Shown piece after piece: positions 1 through 11,082 of a stretch of DNA of 64,000 bases (its first letter is position 1; every line of letters starts with the position of its first letter). Position numbers and translations under genes: made by a program. Origin of the DNA: Struthidea cinerea (lineage: Eukaryota; Chordata; Aves; Passeriformes; Corcoracidae); NCBI GenBank assembly GCA_013397865.1, contig VZTI01004087.1:372260-436259 (forward strand), read 5' to 3'. A model generated the notes under the pieces. The model searched no databases. It was not told where the DNA came from and saw nothing but the letters and a program-made list of their open reading frames with translations.

Positions 1-60
1 GAAAATAGCATTGATAAAGTAAGGATGTTTTAGGTATTGCCTGTCAGTGTTTACACAGAG

Positions 61-490
61 TCAAGACCTTTTCTGATTCTCACACTGATGCTCCAGAGAG
101 CAGGCTGGAGGTGGCACAAGGAGGGGACACAGCCGGGACAGCTGACTGCAACCAGAGGGACATTCCATACCATGTGGCAATAAAAGCTGTGGCAAAGAAG
201 GAGAAAGGGGAGGATATTTGGAGTGATGGTGTTTCTTTTCCCAAGTCACCATGACATGTGATGGAGCCTGGCTTTCCGAGGGATGGCTGAACAGCTGCCT
301 GTCAAGGGGAAGAGGTGAATGAATTCCGTGTGCTTGCTTTCACACACAGCTTTTACTTTACCTATTAAACTGTCTTTGTCTCAATCTATCAGTTTTTTCA
401 CTTTTACCCTTACAATTCTCTTCTCCATCCCATGGATGGAGTGAGCAAGCATCTGTGTGGGGCTGAGGTGTCTACCCCTGTTAAACCACA
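61..490 (+). mobile_element. Avian endogenous retrovirus LTR, 5'-truncated
   Basis: The block resembles a very common bird LTR that I recognise by its successive phrases: a purine-rich stretch with an ATAAAAG TATA-like box at 180-186, a short GC-richer part, an ATTAAA poly(A) signal at 364-369, and an end near the phrase gttaaaccaca. This order puts the sense strand on +. The first 60 bases do not look like the family, so the 5' part of U3 appears to be missing. No internal retroviral sequence follows, so this is a solo or truncated LTR. The family assignment is from memory; the internal order of signals is seen directly. The open frame on the - strand here is a chance frame. Confidence 0.75.
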
Positions 491-859
491 GTAATTTGTA
501 AACACAGAAAAAAAAAACCCATCGAAACTAACAGAAAGATTACCCTTATGTGAACAAGGTGGAGTTCTTAGTTAAGAAACTCCATGGAATCTCACAGTGG
601 CACACTGCATGTTATCTCAGAATAGAAAGGAGAAAAGAGTGAGAAGAAACAGCAATTCAAAAATTAAAATAGTAAAAACAGCTGTGTTTATTGTAAGGTT
701 TAAGCCCTAATGTTCTTTAAGCAAAATCTTACGTTGATAAATACAGAGCAAAAATTGAAGTTCTAACTGTTTTTCTCCTTTTAAGCCTAAATATCAGGAA
801 AATTGGCAGAAATTTGATAATCGGGTTAAGAAATCTCTTTTTGGTATCTCCAAAATATT
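491..859. other. Unannotated AT-rich DNA
   Basis: No repeat, frame or signal recognised between the LTR and the CR1 3' end. There is a short poly(A) run near 509-517. Confidence 0.55.
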
Positions 860-1750
860 ACAGAATCACAGACTCAGCTAGGTTGGAAATGACCTTTGAG
901 ATCATGAAGTCCAACCTATGAACTTACACCGCCTTGTCAACCAGACCATGGCACTAAGCACCATATCCAGTCTTTTCTTAAACACCTCCAGGGACAGTGA
1001 CTCCACCACCTCCCTGGGCAGCCCATTCTAATGCCCAATCACCCTTTCTGTGAAAAACTTCTTCCTGACATCCAACCTAAAGCTCCCCTTCAACAGCTTA
1101 AGGCTCTGTCCTCTTGTCCTGTTGCTGCTTGCCTGGGAGAAGAGACCAACCCTCACCTGGCTACACCCTCCTTTCAGGGAGTTGTAGAGTGATAAGGTCT
1201 CCCCTGAGCCTCCTTTTCTCCAGGCTAAACAACGTCAGCTCCATCAGCTGCTCCTTATAGGACGTGTGTTCCAGACCCTTCACCACCCTTGTTGCCCTTC
1301 TCTGGACATGCTCCAGCATCTCAACATCCTTCCTAACTTGAGGGACCCAGCACTGGACACAGAACTTGAGGTGTGGCCTCTCCAGTGCTGAGTACAGGGG
1401 GACAATCACTGCCCTGGTCCTGCTGGCCAGGCTATTCCTGATACAGGCCAGGGTGCCATTGGCCTTCTTGGCCACCTTGGCAGTCTTCTGGCTCATGGTC
1501 AGTTGGCTGGTGACCAATACCCCCAGGTCCCTTTCTGCCTGGCCACTGTCCAGCCACTCTGTCCCCAGCCTGTAGCGCTGAAGGGGTTGTTGTGGCCAAA
1601 GTGCAGGGCCTGGCATTTGGTATTGTTAAACCTCATATCACTGGATTTGGCCCATCTATCCAGCCTGTCCAGAACCCTCTGCAGAGCTCTCCTATCCTCC
1701 AGCAGATCAACACTCCCACCAACATGGTATCATCTGCAAATTTGCAGATA
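860..1750 (-). mobile_element. CR1 LINE fragment, 3' end with reverse-transcriptase C-terminal part
   Basis: The left edge begins with cagaatcacag followed by a ggttggaaatgacctttgagatcatgaag-type phrase, the usual CR1 3' terminus read in reverse, so the element is on the - strand. The 3' noncoding tail runs to about 1160. A 151-codon frame (1161-1616, -) carries typical CR1 ORF2 C-terminal motifs: ERDLGVLV, KKANGTLACIRN, VIVPLYSALERPHL, VQRRATRVVKGLEH and SLEKRRLRGDLI. Upstream, 1617-1750 continues as CR1 in other frames, so frameshifts have broken the reading frame. The element is 5'-truncated near 1750, as most CR1 copies are. It encodes no complete endonuclease or polymerase and is dead. 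Confidence 0.92.
1161..1616 (-). pseudogene. CR1 ORF2 remnant (reverse transcriptase C-terminal region)
   Basis: This is the longest uninterrupted frame of the CR1 copy. It corresponds to the part of CR1 ORF2 after the catalytic YADD region and has no catalytic residues of its own. The first Met is internal to the domain and is not a real start, because the same protein continues upstream in another frame. Divergence from intact CR1 copies is clear by eye, for example ERPHLKFCVQCW where active copies usually have an RPHLEYCVQ-type phrase. It is a relic, not a gene. Confidence 0.85.
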
Positions 1751-3589
1751 TGTACAGTAGTCTGTTGTATGTGGTTCACTTCTGACATACAGTTTTTGTG
1801 TTCCTTCTTTGATTTTTTATTTTTCAGCCTTTTAGACTTTTAGTATTAGATAACATACTGAGAATAGTTCAGTGTGGCCAACCAAATTCTATGGGGGTCA
1901 TACTAATGTTAAATCACATTTTGCTCTAAAAATGCAACATTCTGCTAAATTTCTATCAGTACCGTTGATAAACATAATTTAATCTCACTGATGTGTCAAT
2001 TGTATAATAGTCATAGTACAGGCAATTTTGATGTCAGCAGTTATGGTATTAACAGTAGTGGTGAACCAGTTCTACTTTGGCTACAAAATTTGCTTTTAAA
2101 TTGCAAACAGACAACTTATGGAAACTGTGAGGGCTGTCCACCTAGAAATCTAGAAAAAGTTCACAGATGTGCAGTGGTTAATTTGCGGAAATATTCCATA
2201 AAAAGCTCCTGACTGGACTGAGAATACTACTTCTGGCATGAATAGATAAAGTGACAAAAAGAAAGAAGATAGGCTTATTTTGTTTTCCCTAGTCCTACAC
2301 AGTATATACTTTATTAAGTATTTTTCAAAGGTATTTGAGAAATATAAAAAGAAATCTGGAAACCCAAAAGCACTAAGACAAATTTTCTGGGTTTAGCTGC
2401 TCAGTAGTTTTGCTGAAAAGTTATGCCTTCTTGCTGTATAATATATCGTCTTTATATTGCCTTACATTACTGAAAAGAATTTCAGAATAACTCATGCCTG
2501 ATGAAGCACTTCTCAATTTAAATTTGATTTCTTGGTTTATAAAAAGTAGAACAAAAGAGAAAAAAAAGGGGGAAAAAGTATTGCTAGCCAAAGGCAGACA
2601 GATTTACATTTGCATCACTTTTTATAGTGTTAGTTCAGAACAGCTTGGTCCTGTAGAACATTTTGTTTTCAGGCTTATACTTCTAATAAAACACTCACCA
2701 AGTAATTGATTAAATATGTCTATTAACATGTACACATTGACATCATATTTCCCTAGTGATTTGGTCCTGGAATTAGCTCAGAAATCAAGATGAAAATAAT
2801 TAATTCATATGAATATAAATCATGGAATAATGGATAATGTTTGCATTTCAGTCTTGGATGACTTTTTACTACACTTAAATTTCTGTCAGAGAACAGTAAT
2901 ATTTGCAGTCAAGTTTAACATGTAAAAAAACTGCTTTCCCTCATCTCACAAAGTATCTTCGCATTTTCTTCCAAATTTTCACTGAGAGGAGATACTCTTC
3001 AGCACAGTAGGAACAGCCAATCCTTTTAGACAAATTATGGTAATCACCATTGTATCTGGAACCTTTGCTCATATCCCTTGGGATTCGAGGGAAAGAATTA
3101 TGGGATACAAAAGCCCTGGGAATTACAAACAGGGAAGCACAGAATTTTGAGAAGTGTTCTTCTTTTGATAGGAGTTCCATCATTCACTCAGGGCTAGGGG
3201 AATGGACATGACTGAGTGAAATGTGTGTCTGTTTTGCAACACAAGCCTAGCCCTGACATCAGAAGAGTGGAATCAGAAAAGTAAGTGGAAACCTCCATTG
3301 CTATCTCTTCCCTGGACTATTGTGCTTCTCCTATGTTGCTGCAAAGGTAATAGGAAAAGAGAATATTAGGCAGTCAAGGGAGATAAGGTATGGAGAAGTA
3401 TAGACTTTCTAAGGAAAACATTTATTTTTCAATTAGTCTCATAGTTTAAATTGTGCTCTTCTCCATTTCTGCAGCAGTATCCCCACTCATTTAGTCAAAA
3501 AGATCAACAGTTGAAATATGTGTTATTCCTGACTGGCTGCCTGCTTCCTCCTGTGAATGGTTTAACAAGAGAGCAGGTGACCCTTCACT

Positions 3590-3591
<2 letters not shown>
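1751..3591. other. Unannotated AT-rich DNA
   Basis: About 1.8 kb with only short chance frames of up to about 80 codons, none with recognisable motifs. No poly(A) tail, terminal repeat or tandem repeat stands out. Confidence 0.5.
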
Positions 3592-3629
<38 letters not shown>

Positions 3630-3669
3630 TTGGTTTTTNNNNNNNNNNNNTTTTTTTTTTTTTTTTTTT
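3592..3669. repeat. Poly(T) tract with a 12-base assembly gap
   Basis: A run of T interrupted by one gttgg phrase and by Ns at 3639-3650. True length is unknown. It could be the reverse-strand poly(A) tail of a retroposed sequence, but the flanks give no recognisable element. Confidence 0.85.
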
Positions 3670-6600
3670 GGGTGGATATTCAAAACACAGCTACTGCTCA
3701 AAGATTTCAGTTCTCACGACACAAATAATTTAAGTCAAATTGTCAACACATGCACTAGACTGTCAGCATGAGTAAATATTGATCCTACAATTGCACTGCA
3801 CAGGTGTATTAAAAACACAGGTATGTGCCCATGCAATGTTTCACTTCAGCCTTTAGTCTAACTAAAAATAATCCTAATCTCCCTAAGAGATTACATCTGG
3901 TGAAAATTGACCAGATGTGATGTTGCTTCCTGTGAAATAGCATACATATTACCTGCTATGAAGAAAGGCAAAGGTAACGTAAAACATCCTCTTTTGTTAT
4001 GCCTTACAAAAATATATTGACTCATAGAAACAAGTTTCTCTGTATCTGTGTTTTGTTTTTAACCTAGACTTGATGAATAACAATAGTTTAACAAAGTTTT
4101 CAGTCAAATACTTCTTAAGTATTGAATACTCCTGAAGCTTGGGAAACAATAACGTTCTATGATGATAGAAGTAAACACTGGGGTTTTTTCTGATTCAAAT
4201 TCTACATATTGATTTATAAGAAGTTTTTATAGCTATGTTCATTACTGTAACTCAAACTTTTCAATACTCAAAGTACTCTTTTTACTCTGAATTAAAAGCC
4301 TTCTGTACTGAAATATGTGGATACACTGCTGTGTGACATATCCTGCTATATTATGGTTTTGTCCTCTGCTGGTTCTTTCAGTTCATATGGAAGCCAATGC
4401 ATGCTGAGCTGAAATCAATAAACTTAAAATAGACAAATCTGCCTCTAAGCAAATGCCAATATTAATTTCTAGTTAAAGCTAAAATATTAGCAAATATGAT
4501 CTTCCTATGAGGAAGTCAAATTTCACCTGTTTAAATTCTAATTTAATTCAATATAGACATTAAAAACCCTGGAAGCACCAATTTACATTTTAATTAAGGA
4601 ATAATTTCTAAATGCTTGAGAAGTCAGCAATATCAAAGCAAAATTCCTTCTCAGGTGAATTTAAAATATTTGTCTCTCTCATTGTTACTTACTTTTTATC
4701 CCCCAGATTTAAGGTTTGTCAGTTTTCCATTTCTGTGTTGTATGGTGGATTTGAGGTTGTTATTCTGTCTGCTTCCAGCAGGAAGACAAGTGAGAAGTTA
4801 GAGGGAGGAGAGCAGTAAATTATCCTGGTAATGTTTTATTATTGGGCTATAATAGCGCTCCAAACCTAACTAACTAGGAAGGGGCTGGTGTGAACACTGA
4901 AGGGCTTTGTAATAATACATTAAGACAAAATGTATGTGAATTATAGTATTTTGCTGGTGCTCACCCGTAATCAGTATTTGATTTTTGACATTTTCACCAT
5001 TGTAATATAATTTTACAGTGTGCGGCTGATAGAGCATGACATAGCTTTCATAGAATACACGGCTTGGCAAAGAGATTAATGTTCAAGAAATTAAGGGCAC
5101 AAAGTTGAGGAAGGTTGGAAATGGTTGTATGACAAGGTGTTCAAATCTTTATGGATATTAGTTAATTTTTCCACAACATACTTCATACTGGCTATCATTG
5201 CCTACAAATGATACTGCTATTTTGTTTTCAGGTTCTAAGTAGCCTTTTTTCTTTATTCCAGTGGCACATCTTTTCAGCAATTAGAGCATTTTCATTTCCT
5301 TTCCATTACTCCACAGTAGCCTACAGGACAGAATCTAAATCCTTAGTGTTTTTTGTACTCGGCAGCCAACAACAAATTCTTGTAGAGCACTGCCATAACA
5401 GCAGGTATCAAAACTGAATCTACTCATAACTGCATTTTCTCTGCAAATCAGTACTGTAACTTCACCTTCTGCAATAGTTTATCTGGTACTGACAGAGTTA
5501 TTCTTCTTTCTCACTTATAAGGAAAGATCAGAGAAGGGCATTTATGCCTCCATTACAATTTTATACTTATTGTGATATCACTAAAGTTTTTTTCTCAATT
5601 GAATGGATATAAATTTTAAAATTTAGGCGTAACTAGAAATATTAAGTTTTTCAATGAATCAGGACTAGAATTGCTCCTACTGGGCTGCCTTATTTACATG
5701 TCAAGTCATTGTTAGATGAATAATTCTATGGTCTTGTCTGTTCTCTGCAAACATTTCCTACTCATCAGGCTACCAGATAAAAATTAACATCAGATAGATG
5801 TTAAAAACCTCCACATGTGATTTTTTACACTGAATGTCTGACAGAAGAGGGATTTCAAGGCATGCTGTATCCAGTAAAATGGTGAGAGAGATGCTTATGT
5901 CCAACAAATTTCCTAATGAATGCACTAAAAGAACTCTCCTACTGTTTAAACGTAAGACACAGTTACTTACCCACAGAGTTTTTCACAGTGCTGAGACTTA
6001 TGTGACTGTAAATTAGACAAAGATCAATTCAAGTTCAGAACATAAAAATACTGGCCTAGAAGCAGCACTCCTCACAGGGAAAAAAAAAAAGAGAAATAAC
6101 AAATTCATGAGATGCATTAATTTCTCTTGTTGCACTGAATAAAATGTAATAAAAAGAAAATAGTGCATAATGAAAAAAGGAGAACAAATAAAACCTATTC
6201 CTTGTCACCAGGAATTCTTTTCCCCATTGGTAGCAGATGAAAAGTGGAATGCTTCTGACTGTAATTATGACTAGCTGCATGAACGGCATGCTTGGGCAAT
6301 GTTAATGTCCACAACATCCTTATGACATGTCTCCCTTCTGTAGAACAGAAGTTCTACATAATTCCTAAGAAAATGTTTGAACAGATTTTTTTATCATCTT
6401 CTCATCATCTTATCACAGAGAGAGTGAATTTCCTAATATAGAGTATTTTCAGGACCTTCTAAAAAAGATACAGCAAAACTCCCTTGTCCTTGGAATAATT
6501 TTAAAACATTATCTGTAAGGATCTGTAGACTCCATTACTGCTTTACTGTCGATCAAACTGTTCCCAATAAGGACATGGTGACCACACATGAGAACTGAAT

Positions 6601-9600
6601 ATTGCATTCCTTCTTATCCAGAAATGATTGACTCTTCTCAAGTACATTGTAAGCTCAGTCAATGTGAAGGGTGAAGTCTCATCAAAGTCAATGGAGCCGT
6701 GCCATCTTATATCAGCTGTGGATTTAACTAATGACTTCCTTGTCTGTTTTTGGCTGGGATGCCCAGCACTGCCTGGAGACAGCCTACCGCAGAGATGCCT
6801 CACAAGACTCTGGTGAGATCTAAATTATAATAAAATGGCTACATGCACACATAATCTAGGGCATATTGCCAACTATACTTATTTCCAACTGTTCATTAAA
6901 CACACAAATCATTCCTAAAATCACTGTTGCCTTCTATTTAAAACCCATTTGTGTGCCATTTTTTTTTTTTTCAGAATATTTTTCAAATAATTTTCTTCTT
7001 CTAAAGCACATACACTGTTGACAAGCCATGAATGATTATTTTGGGTTTAACTGAGATTTGTAAATAATTTACTTCAAAAGAACTATTCTACTTTGTTGAC
7101 AACAAAGTTAATTGTCAACAAAGATGGAAATGTGCAAACACGGACGGCATATTGAAAAACAGACTGCAAACACACAGGGAAAGCTAGACTTAGATCACAG
7201 GAAACAAAATGTGTTTGCAGAATAATTTGCATGTAAACAAACATGATTTTAAAGAAAAAACAAACAAACAAAACCCAAAAAACCCTTGCAAGCTTGTTTA
7301 TACTCCTATACTTATATGACAAGATAAGCCTTAGTATTAAGGTGACCAGAAAATCTTTGGGAGGTTAAGAATTAGTCCAATTAAACTACCCGACTAAATA
7401 AAATAGGCTCTGATTATTAATAAAATGCTTCAGAGACCTGACTTGACCTAAGGAATTGTACAACAGAAAGAAGTAAATTTGAATTTAAAGAAAAGTTGGA
7501 ATCTTAATAGGATCCCAGGGCTGTATTTTACTGATGTGCACATTCTTATGGCTCTGCTTTGTTACCATTAGGTTTCATGCCTCTAACACGGTTTGTCAGA
7601 TAAATATTCCTCCTGTGAGAGCTGTAAACACCAGTCGTTCTGAGTGATGGCAACTATGAAAAGTAGTTGAGATGAAGCGGTCACATCAGTTAATGCAGAA
7701 TGGATAAGTTGTTTCATCCACGGCATGTTGCAATGCAGAAGAGAATTCATTAGGGTGATTCCCTCTGCTTACTCAGACATGCACTGTTCTCATCCATCAC
7801 TTGTGTAGGATTGAATAACAGTATAATAGAAACAAAAGCCCTTGTCAAGGTGGCATGGGATTCTTGTCTAATACCCAGCTAATAGGAATGAACAAGGTCA
7901 AAACAGAAGCTAATTTGGCATGCCAATTTGAAAAGTGCCAGTGTGCTCCTGGGTTGGAAAGTCTTTATGCCTGTATACAGATGTATGTGTCCATGTGAAA
8001 CCTCTTAAATAATATGTGTTCTTTATGCTCTTATTAAAAAGGCACACTGTCATTTCAGCTCTAAGGCTGGGAAACAACGCTCTGTTCCAGTTGTCAGTCA
8101 AAGGATGGGCTGTTCTTGTCAGCAGTTCTTGTCAGGACGAATGAAGTATGTATCTGTGCTATTTACAGCAACTGTTTCCAAATGAGACTACCTCACCTGA
8201 ATACCTGACAGTTGCTTTGGCTGTTGTCATCTACTTTCTGTTACCTCCAAATCTATCACACTTTATGCAAAAATGAAGAGGTCGCCATGGCAACTTTGTA
8301 TCCCTAAACTTAATAAGAAGGAGCAAAACATAAATAATTTTGCCCTTACAGTATTTTCTTAGCTGTTCCTTTTCTAGACTTGATAAGGGAAACACTGTCC
8401 ATTAGACACAAATATAAACAGCAGATATCTGGTACCAAATTTCTTTTGTTCCCCTTTGTTTGTCGTGGAAATCTTTTCGTCTTCCTCTTCTCCTAGAATT
8501 TATTATATGTGTATAGAACAAACACATAGATGTGTTATCATATTTTGAGAAAGATGATGCAGAAAGGAAACTATGAAAAATTCTGGCCAAGGATACCAGT
8601 AAGTCAAGAGTTCTATTGAACAAGAGGATTAGACATTTAAAAATAGGGTTTCCAATAGGATTTAAAAGCATTAGACACCCATCTCTGATGGAATTCAACT
8701 CCCTTAGGCTCTTTGGAAAATTTCAGCCAAAATGGTTAATATAAATATGGATGGACAGGTATTTTTAAGATAATAGGAATAAAACATCAAGCTTTAGGGC
8801 ATAAAGTAGCTGGTAACTGATTGGAATAGAACAAGGTTTTCCTTTCCTGAACATACCATAAGAACTCTCTTGATTCCCATTACATGTGATACACACATTA
8901 AAGTGATTTCTTTAATTATTAAGCATACTAGTTTCAAGTCTGCATAAGTAGTTTAATTCTTAGGTACATTGCACTGATTTTTTGTTTAGAAATGGCCAAT
9001 ATTCTCAAAAGTTCTCAAAAACCATTGGAGATAATATTTCTCTCCCCTTTCGACTGTGTGTGGCAGTTAGGCACAGTACTTATATTTGACTTTTGAAAGC
9101 CTCTATGTCAGTAAATGAAACTTCAGAGAATAATGAAAATGCTTTCAACTAAGATCAATACCCATGTTAGTGGTCATACACCTCCAAGTTATCCTCACTT
9201 GTGCTAATAATGGCTTGTGTTTTCTGAACAAATCCATTTGTAGTGGTTTCGGCAAAAGCATTTTTTCAAGAAAGTCCATTTCTTTCAATTGCTGTCTAAC
9301 ACACTGTTTTAACAATTTGGTATCAGCTGGATTAAATTTTCATCATTTTAAACCTTTGAGTTTTCATTTTCATGACGTAAGCCATTTGTAGTTAAAAAGA
9401 TTGGCATTGTGTATTCTGTTCTCTTTGCTTTTATAAGTACGGCATTGCATAATTGCATAGGACAGTACACTCAGGTTTTGACTGAGATCTTTCTTAACTC
9501 ATGATTGTTTTCTGCATATTCCTGCTTAAACCAGTTCAGTGGAACTTCCTGTGCACATATTTACTTAATTTTAAATATTTTGACACCCTATCAATAAAAG

Positions 9601-10335
9601 AATAAATATTCCATAGTAATTCTAAAGATAAATATCTTATTTATGCATCTGAAAGCTATGAAATTTAAGAAGACCTTCAGAAGAGTTTTATGGTCACCTG
9701 TGAAGGCCAGTAATATAGCACACACACTTGTGGCTGTAGAGATAAATATTACATTTGATGTCATTAAGGGTGTTAAGGTGTTTGGATATCAGTGATATGA
9801 CTGACCACTTGGAAAATTTTCAAAGAAACAGGAATTAAGTTTCAAAGACTGCGCAGTTATGCATGCTTTCTATTTTCACAGTATAATTTGTTGAGAGGAA
9901 AAGAAAAAAAGTTAAATAGAAGGAACATGGTCTGTATATCTACTTCAGTAAGAAAAATAAGAAAGTAAAAGGTAAATTAGGAAACTACAAGGTATATGAT
10001 TCATATAAGCTGTCATTCTATTTCAGAATAAATTTTAGCTACAACTATATTCAAAATAAAGTAAAAATAGGGTCAGCCTTTGAATACCATCAATTTGAAT
10101 TAGACTGGCAGAATCTGGACCACAGTAAATTAAATAGGAGTTATATGAAATATTGAATAGATTTTGATCATGGTATGAAATAGATACTATTTTATTTATG
10201 AAATTTATTAATTAATTCATTAAGAACTTGCTTATGGGCCTGGCTACAAGGCCAGATGAAGCTGCAAGCCTAGCTTAAACGTCTTTGCCTGACTGAGGGT
10301 ATTTGCATCATTAGGCTACGCCAGGGTTAAATTAG
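3670..10335. other. Unannotated AT-rich DNA, apparently unique
   Basis: About 6.7 kb without a recognised repeat or exon. Frames are all under 100 codons and lack motifs. Small features only: a 9-bp inverted repeat (acatctggt / accagatgt) around 3895-3921, poly(A)/poly(T) runs near 6080 and 6960, and several A-rich stretches. Confidence 0.5.
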
Positions 10336-10386
10336 ATAGATAGATAAATAAGATACATACATACACACACATACATATATACATAG
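10336..10386. repeat. Tetranucleotide and dinucleotide microsatellite
   Basis: A compound simple repeat: gata units passing into acat/acac and atat units. It lies about 65 bp left of the first solo LTR. Confidence 0.8.
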
Positions 10387-10450
10387 AAGGAGAGAACTGC
10401 TGCTGATCTGTAATTTTTATTACTGTCTTAGTGAGAACTTAATAGACAGA

Positions 10451-11082
10451 TGTGTTGGTTTGGACAAATTTGGAAGAAAATATCCTCTGATAGAAGGCAG
10501 GTTACAACCACCCTTCCCCCACCAGGTTCGGGAAAAAAGAAATTTTCCTCAGAGGAAAGTGAAAGAGATAAAAACCATTTATTTAACAAACACACAGGAA
10601 AAGGATAATAATGCTAAATAATAAAACCTCTCGCTGTGGAGAGAAACCTGGGAAGATTTCAGAGTCCTTCTGTAGGTGCAGTCTCTCTCCTCCTCCTCAG
10701 AGCTGAGTCTGCGTGGGCCCAGGGCCTTAGTGGAAAATTCTCCCAATGTGTTCTGATGTTGAAACAGTCCAGAAGAGAAGAAGGGAAAAACCAAAGTCCC
10801 AGGAAATACAAAGTTCAACTCTCTGCCTCCCTCCAGAGAAAAAAGGAGCCAAAAGCTAGCTGAGTAAAAAACAAGAAGGATGCTTCCTCTGCTCTTGCTG
10901 TCGCAGCCAGAAACCGAGGCGTGTCTGTGTCCTTGAACAACTGTTTCGAAAAGTTCTCTCAGTTTGGTTTTTTTTCCTCTCCCCCCTCTCAGACTCAGTT
11001 TAAAGGCACAAGAAGGCACTAAGTTAATTTCTGGGCATAGAGCAGCAATAGGGGATACATATCATAAAGTCACCCCAAGATA
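10451..11082 (-). mobile_element. Solo LTR, copy 1 of a three-copy family
   Basis: The 632-bp block matches 21573-22173 and 23337-23926 along its whole length, with shared phrases such as gtttggacaaatt, aatatcctctgatagaa, ggttcgggaaa, tttatttaacaaacacacagg and aaagtcaccccaag. The sense strand is -, since an AATAAA poly(A) signal reads at 10578-10583 on that strand. On the sense strand the left terminus is TATCTTGGGGTGAC and the right terminus ends AACACA. The flanks give an imperfect 5-bp duplication (acaga / ataga). No retroviral internal region is adjacent. The 5-bp spacing fits an ERVL-like integrase, but the family name is not certain. Confidence 0.85.

Noticed and set aside
10579..11019. 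146-codon - strand frame as a host gene
   Set aside because: It lies wholly inside an LTR copy and is shared with another LTR copy, so it is not a host gene. The shared frame is kept as a separate finding.
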